Below are positions 5,055 to 6,140 of a stretch of DNA of 6,140 nucleotides, one piece after another. Every line of letters begins with the position of its first letter. Within the stretch, counting starts at the first letter, position 1. This DNA comes from NORP181 sp047623555 (GTDB taxonomy: Bacteria > Pseudomonadota > Alphaproteobacteria > Rhodobacterales > Rhodobacteraceae), in assembly GCA_047623555.1 (NCBI GenBank), contig JBLHMP010000130.1, positions 1 through 6,140 on the forward strand, given 5' to 3'. The notes below the pieces were generated by a model. It was not told where the DNA came from, ran no database searches, and saw only the letters and a program-made list of their open reading frames with translations. Made by a program: the position numbers and the translations under genes.

Positions 5055-5943
5055 ATGCCGCATAAGTTTAATGCTGCCCGACGGCACAAATTTGAGAAGA
5101 TGCGGTATCGGGTTGCGGACTGGGCAATGTGCAATGAGAGCCTTCGGCAACGAGGTGATTTAACTGTTTGGTTCAATTCCGATCCAATCAAACTTTGGGC
5201 CGCGCCTCAGCGCAAGTCACGCGGAGGTCAGCCACCTTACTCGGATATGGCGATCACGATTTGCCTGACGTTTAGTGCGGGTTACGGGCTGCCGCTGCGC
5301 CAGACACAAGGGTTGATGCCTAGCCTGGCACGGCTCATGGGATTGGATATTTCAGATCCTGACCTCGAAGCTGGCACGTCGAGGTCAGGGTCTGAGTCTT
5401 TCCGCAATGCTCCAAACCCGGTGAGATCAGCCGGCCCATCTGATGGTCCCTTCTCGGCGATATTGCCTGCCAGGCAAGGGACAGCACCGGGATGAAAATC
5501 TTCGGTGAAGGCGAGACTGGCTGAAGGAAAAGCATAAAACAAAGGCCAAACGAAAATCCTGGCGCAAGCTGCACCTCGGCCTGGAGCTCGTGACCGGAGA
5601 GATCATCTGCGCGGATCTGGCCCTGGATGACGTTGGCGATCTGATGGCCTTGCCCGGGCTTCTGGATCAAGTCGACGCGCCAGTCTCCCGGTTTCTGGCA
5701 GTTGGTGCTTACGGCGGCTCGCCAACCAGAGATCTGCTCAAAGCGCGCGTTGGCAACACCGTAGAGATCATCATCTCGCCCCCGAAGAACGCCATCCAAA
5801 GCCCGCAATCGAGGCATGATCCATCGCTACGTGACCAACACATTGGCGAAATACGCATCCACGGTCGCTGGGCGTGGCAGGCTAGCAGCAGCTATAATTG
5901 GCGCAGCCGACTGGAGGCACACCCTGTCTTTGATTGCAAATAG
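5055..5943 (+). pseudogene. IS5-family DDE transposase, multiply frameshifted and truncated
   Basis: The start is probably ATG 5055 (MPHKFNAARRHKFEKMRYR); a TTG at 5031 is possible in the same frame. The N-terminus carries DWAMCNESLRQRGDLTVWF and GLPLRQTQGLMPSLARLMG, both family hallmarks. After GAC 5361 a net 2-bp loss moves the frame to LARRGQGLSLS. An in-frame TGA lies at 5422-5424. After HLMV (5437-5448) a 31-bp insertion interrupts the gene, and the frame resumes at the first catalytic aspartate, GAC 5480 (DSTGMKIFGEGE). Two extra bases at 5516-5517 shift it again to WLKEKHKTKAKRKSWRKLHL. The second catalytic aspartate is valine (GTT 5701-5703, in FLAVGAYGG where DGAYDG is expected). The Y-x2-R-x3-E motif survives (YNWRSRLE), with glutamate at 5914-5916, but the C-terminus after it is foreign and stops at 5943. 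It cannot encode an active enzyme. Damage positions come from comparison with the remembered family pattern. Confidence 0.88.
5446..5482. repeat. Palindromic 31-bp insertion inside the transposase relic
   Basis: Family proteins read HLxVDSTG here, which predicts GTC directly followed by GAC. Instead 31 bases (5449-5479) separate them. The insert begins CCTT and ends AAGG, so together with the split GTC/GAC the junctions form GTCCCTT and AAGGGAC, a perfect 7-bp inverted repeat. Inside it TTGCCTG-C-CAGGCAA (5463-5477) is a second, tighter palindrome overlapping the right arm. The insertion shifts the reading frame by +1. Confidence 0.65.
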
Positions 5944-5964
5944 TCAACTGCCGGGCATCTGCAC

Positions 5965-6016
5965 TGTCAATCAGCATTCAAAATTGCCCCCCCATCGGCG
6001 CGCAAATTTGCCGCCC
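5965..6016. mobile_element. Possible IS21-family terminal region with tandem internal repeats
   Basis: From TGTCAATCAG at 5965 there follow two similar units, CAAAATTGCCCCCCC (5979-5993) and CAAATTTGCCGCCC (6003-6016), starting 24 bases apart. IS21-family elements begin with TGT and carry repeated motifs of the type AAATTGACCCC near their ends. The units here match that look except for a missing A before the C-run. No istA or istB coding sequence is visible to the right within the window, so this may be a solo end or a chance resemblance. Confidence 0.4.
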
Positions 6017-6076
6017 TAAGCGGATGATTTTGGCGCGCCTGAGATCGCGTCAAGGTTGTGTAATGTGGTGAGGGAA

Positions 6077-6129
6077 AGAAAGGAAAAAAGCGTGGAGACC
6101 TCAAGTATCGGAGCGCTTTTTTCCTTTCT
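6077..6129. repeat. Perfect 16-bp inverted repeat, possible bidirectional terminator
   Basis: The left arm AGAAAGGAAAAAAGCG (6077-6092) and right arm CGCTTTTTTCCTTTCT (6114-6129) are exact reverse complements around a 21-base loop. The left arm sits in a run of 21 consecutive purines (6070-6090). The GCG/CGC base of the stem flanked by A6 and T6 resembles a bidirectional Rho-independent terminator, although the loop is long. What would be terminated on either side is not visible. Confidence 0.7.
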
Positions 6130-6140
6130 GTTTTGGTGTT

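Larger units (their letters stand above)
4988..5919 (+). mobile_element. Decayed IS5-family element, truncated at its right end
   Basis: The left end GGCGCTGTTGCAT (4988-5000) shares the GGC..TGTTGCA core with the left element, but the rest of the terminus and the transposase differ, so it is another member of the family. A leader hairpin (5012-5040) and a transposase relic follow. Family similarity stops one codon after the catalytic glutamate, about 5916-5919. No matching right terminal repeat (TGCAACAGCGCC-like) is visible downstream, so the 3' part was deleted or replaced. Its orientation is opposite to that of the left element, so both transposases point away from the efflux operon. Confidence 0.85.

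Noticed and set aside
5514..5524. Programmed frameshifting as an explanation for the split transposase
   Set aside because: The frame changes three times through insertions and a deletion, with an in-frame stop and a lost catalytic residue. No single slippery heptamer could restore the protein.
5335..5817. Minus-strand 160-codon frame opposite the right transposase
   Set aside because: It is antisense to clear IS5-family motifs read on the plus strand and has no domain of its own.

Overview
The window holds one intact two-gene operon for an HAE1-type RND efflux pump: a periplasmic adaptor at 376-1527 and an inner-membrane RND transporter at 1532-4669. The operon is set in a patch of insertion-sequence debris. 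Protein style, the IS types and the moderate GC content suggest an alphaproteobacterium, possibly of the Rhodobacterales. That placement is inference from family resemblance only.

Left flank (1-375). Bases 1-125 are the inner end of an IS5-family (IS903-like) element. Its transposase starts at 61 on the minus strand and runs off the left edge. The element's terminal repeat (110-125) cuts into the 5' part of an IS6-family transposase gene, also on the minus strand (start codon 247), leaving about 41 native codons. Between that start codon and the operon lie about 128 bp of leader with a clear Shine-Dalgarno site but no convincing promoter.

Operon (376-4710). The adaptor has a cleavable signal peptide, a lipoyl/barrel-sandwich domain split by a helical hairpin, and downstream beta-rich domains. 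The transporter is full length, with the proton-relay residues in TM4, TM10 and TM11. The two genes are 4 bp apart, and a probable intrinsic terminator follows. No outer-membrane channel gene and no regulator gene is present, so the pump presumably borrows a TolC-like channel encoded elsewhere.

Right flank (4711-6140). About 280 bp of non-coding sequence includes a possible stray IS5-type end at 4749-4764. Then comes a second, different IS5-family element (left end about 4988) with a heavily decayed transposase on the plus strand. The decay comprises a 2-bp net deletion, an in-frame stop, a palindromic 31-bp insertion, a 2-bp insertion, loss of the second catalytic aspartate, and loss of the 3' end. 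Beyond it are tandem repeats resembling an IS21-family terminus (about 5965-6016) and a perfect 16-bp inverted repeat (6077-6129).

I see no previously undescribed multi-gene system here. The points most worth checking are the nested IS left of the pump, the altered RLS tip motif of the adaptor, the hairpins shared by both IS5-type leaders, the palindromic insertion and the strong inverted repeat at the right edge.
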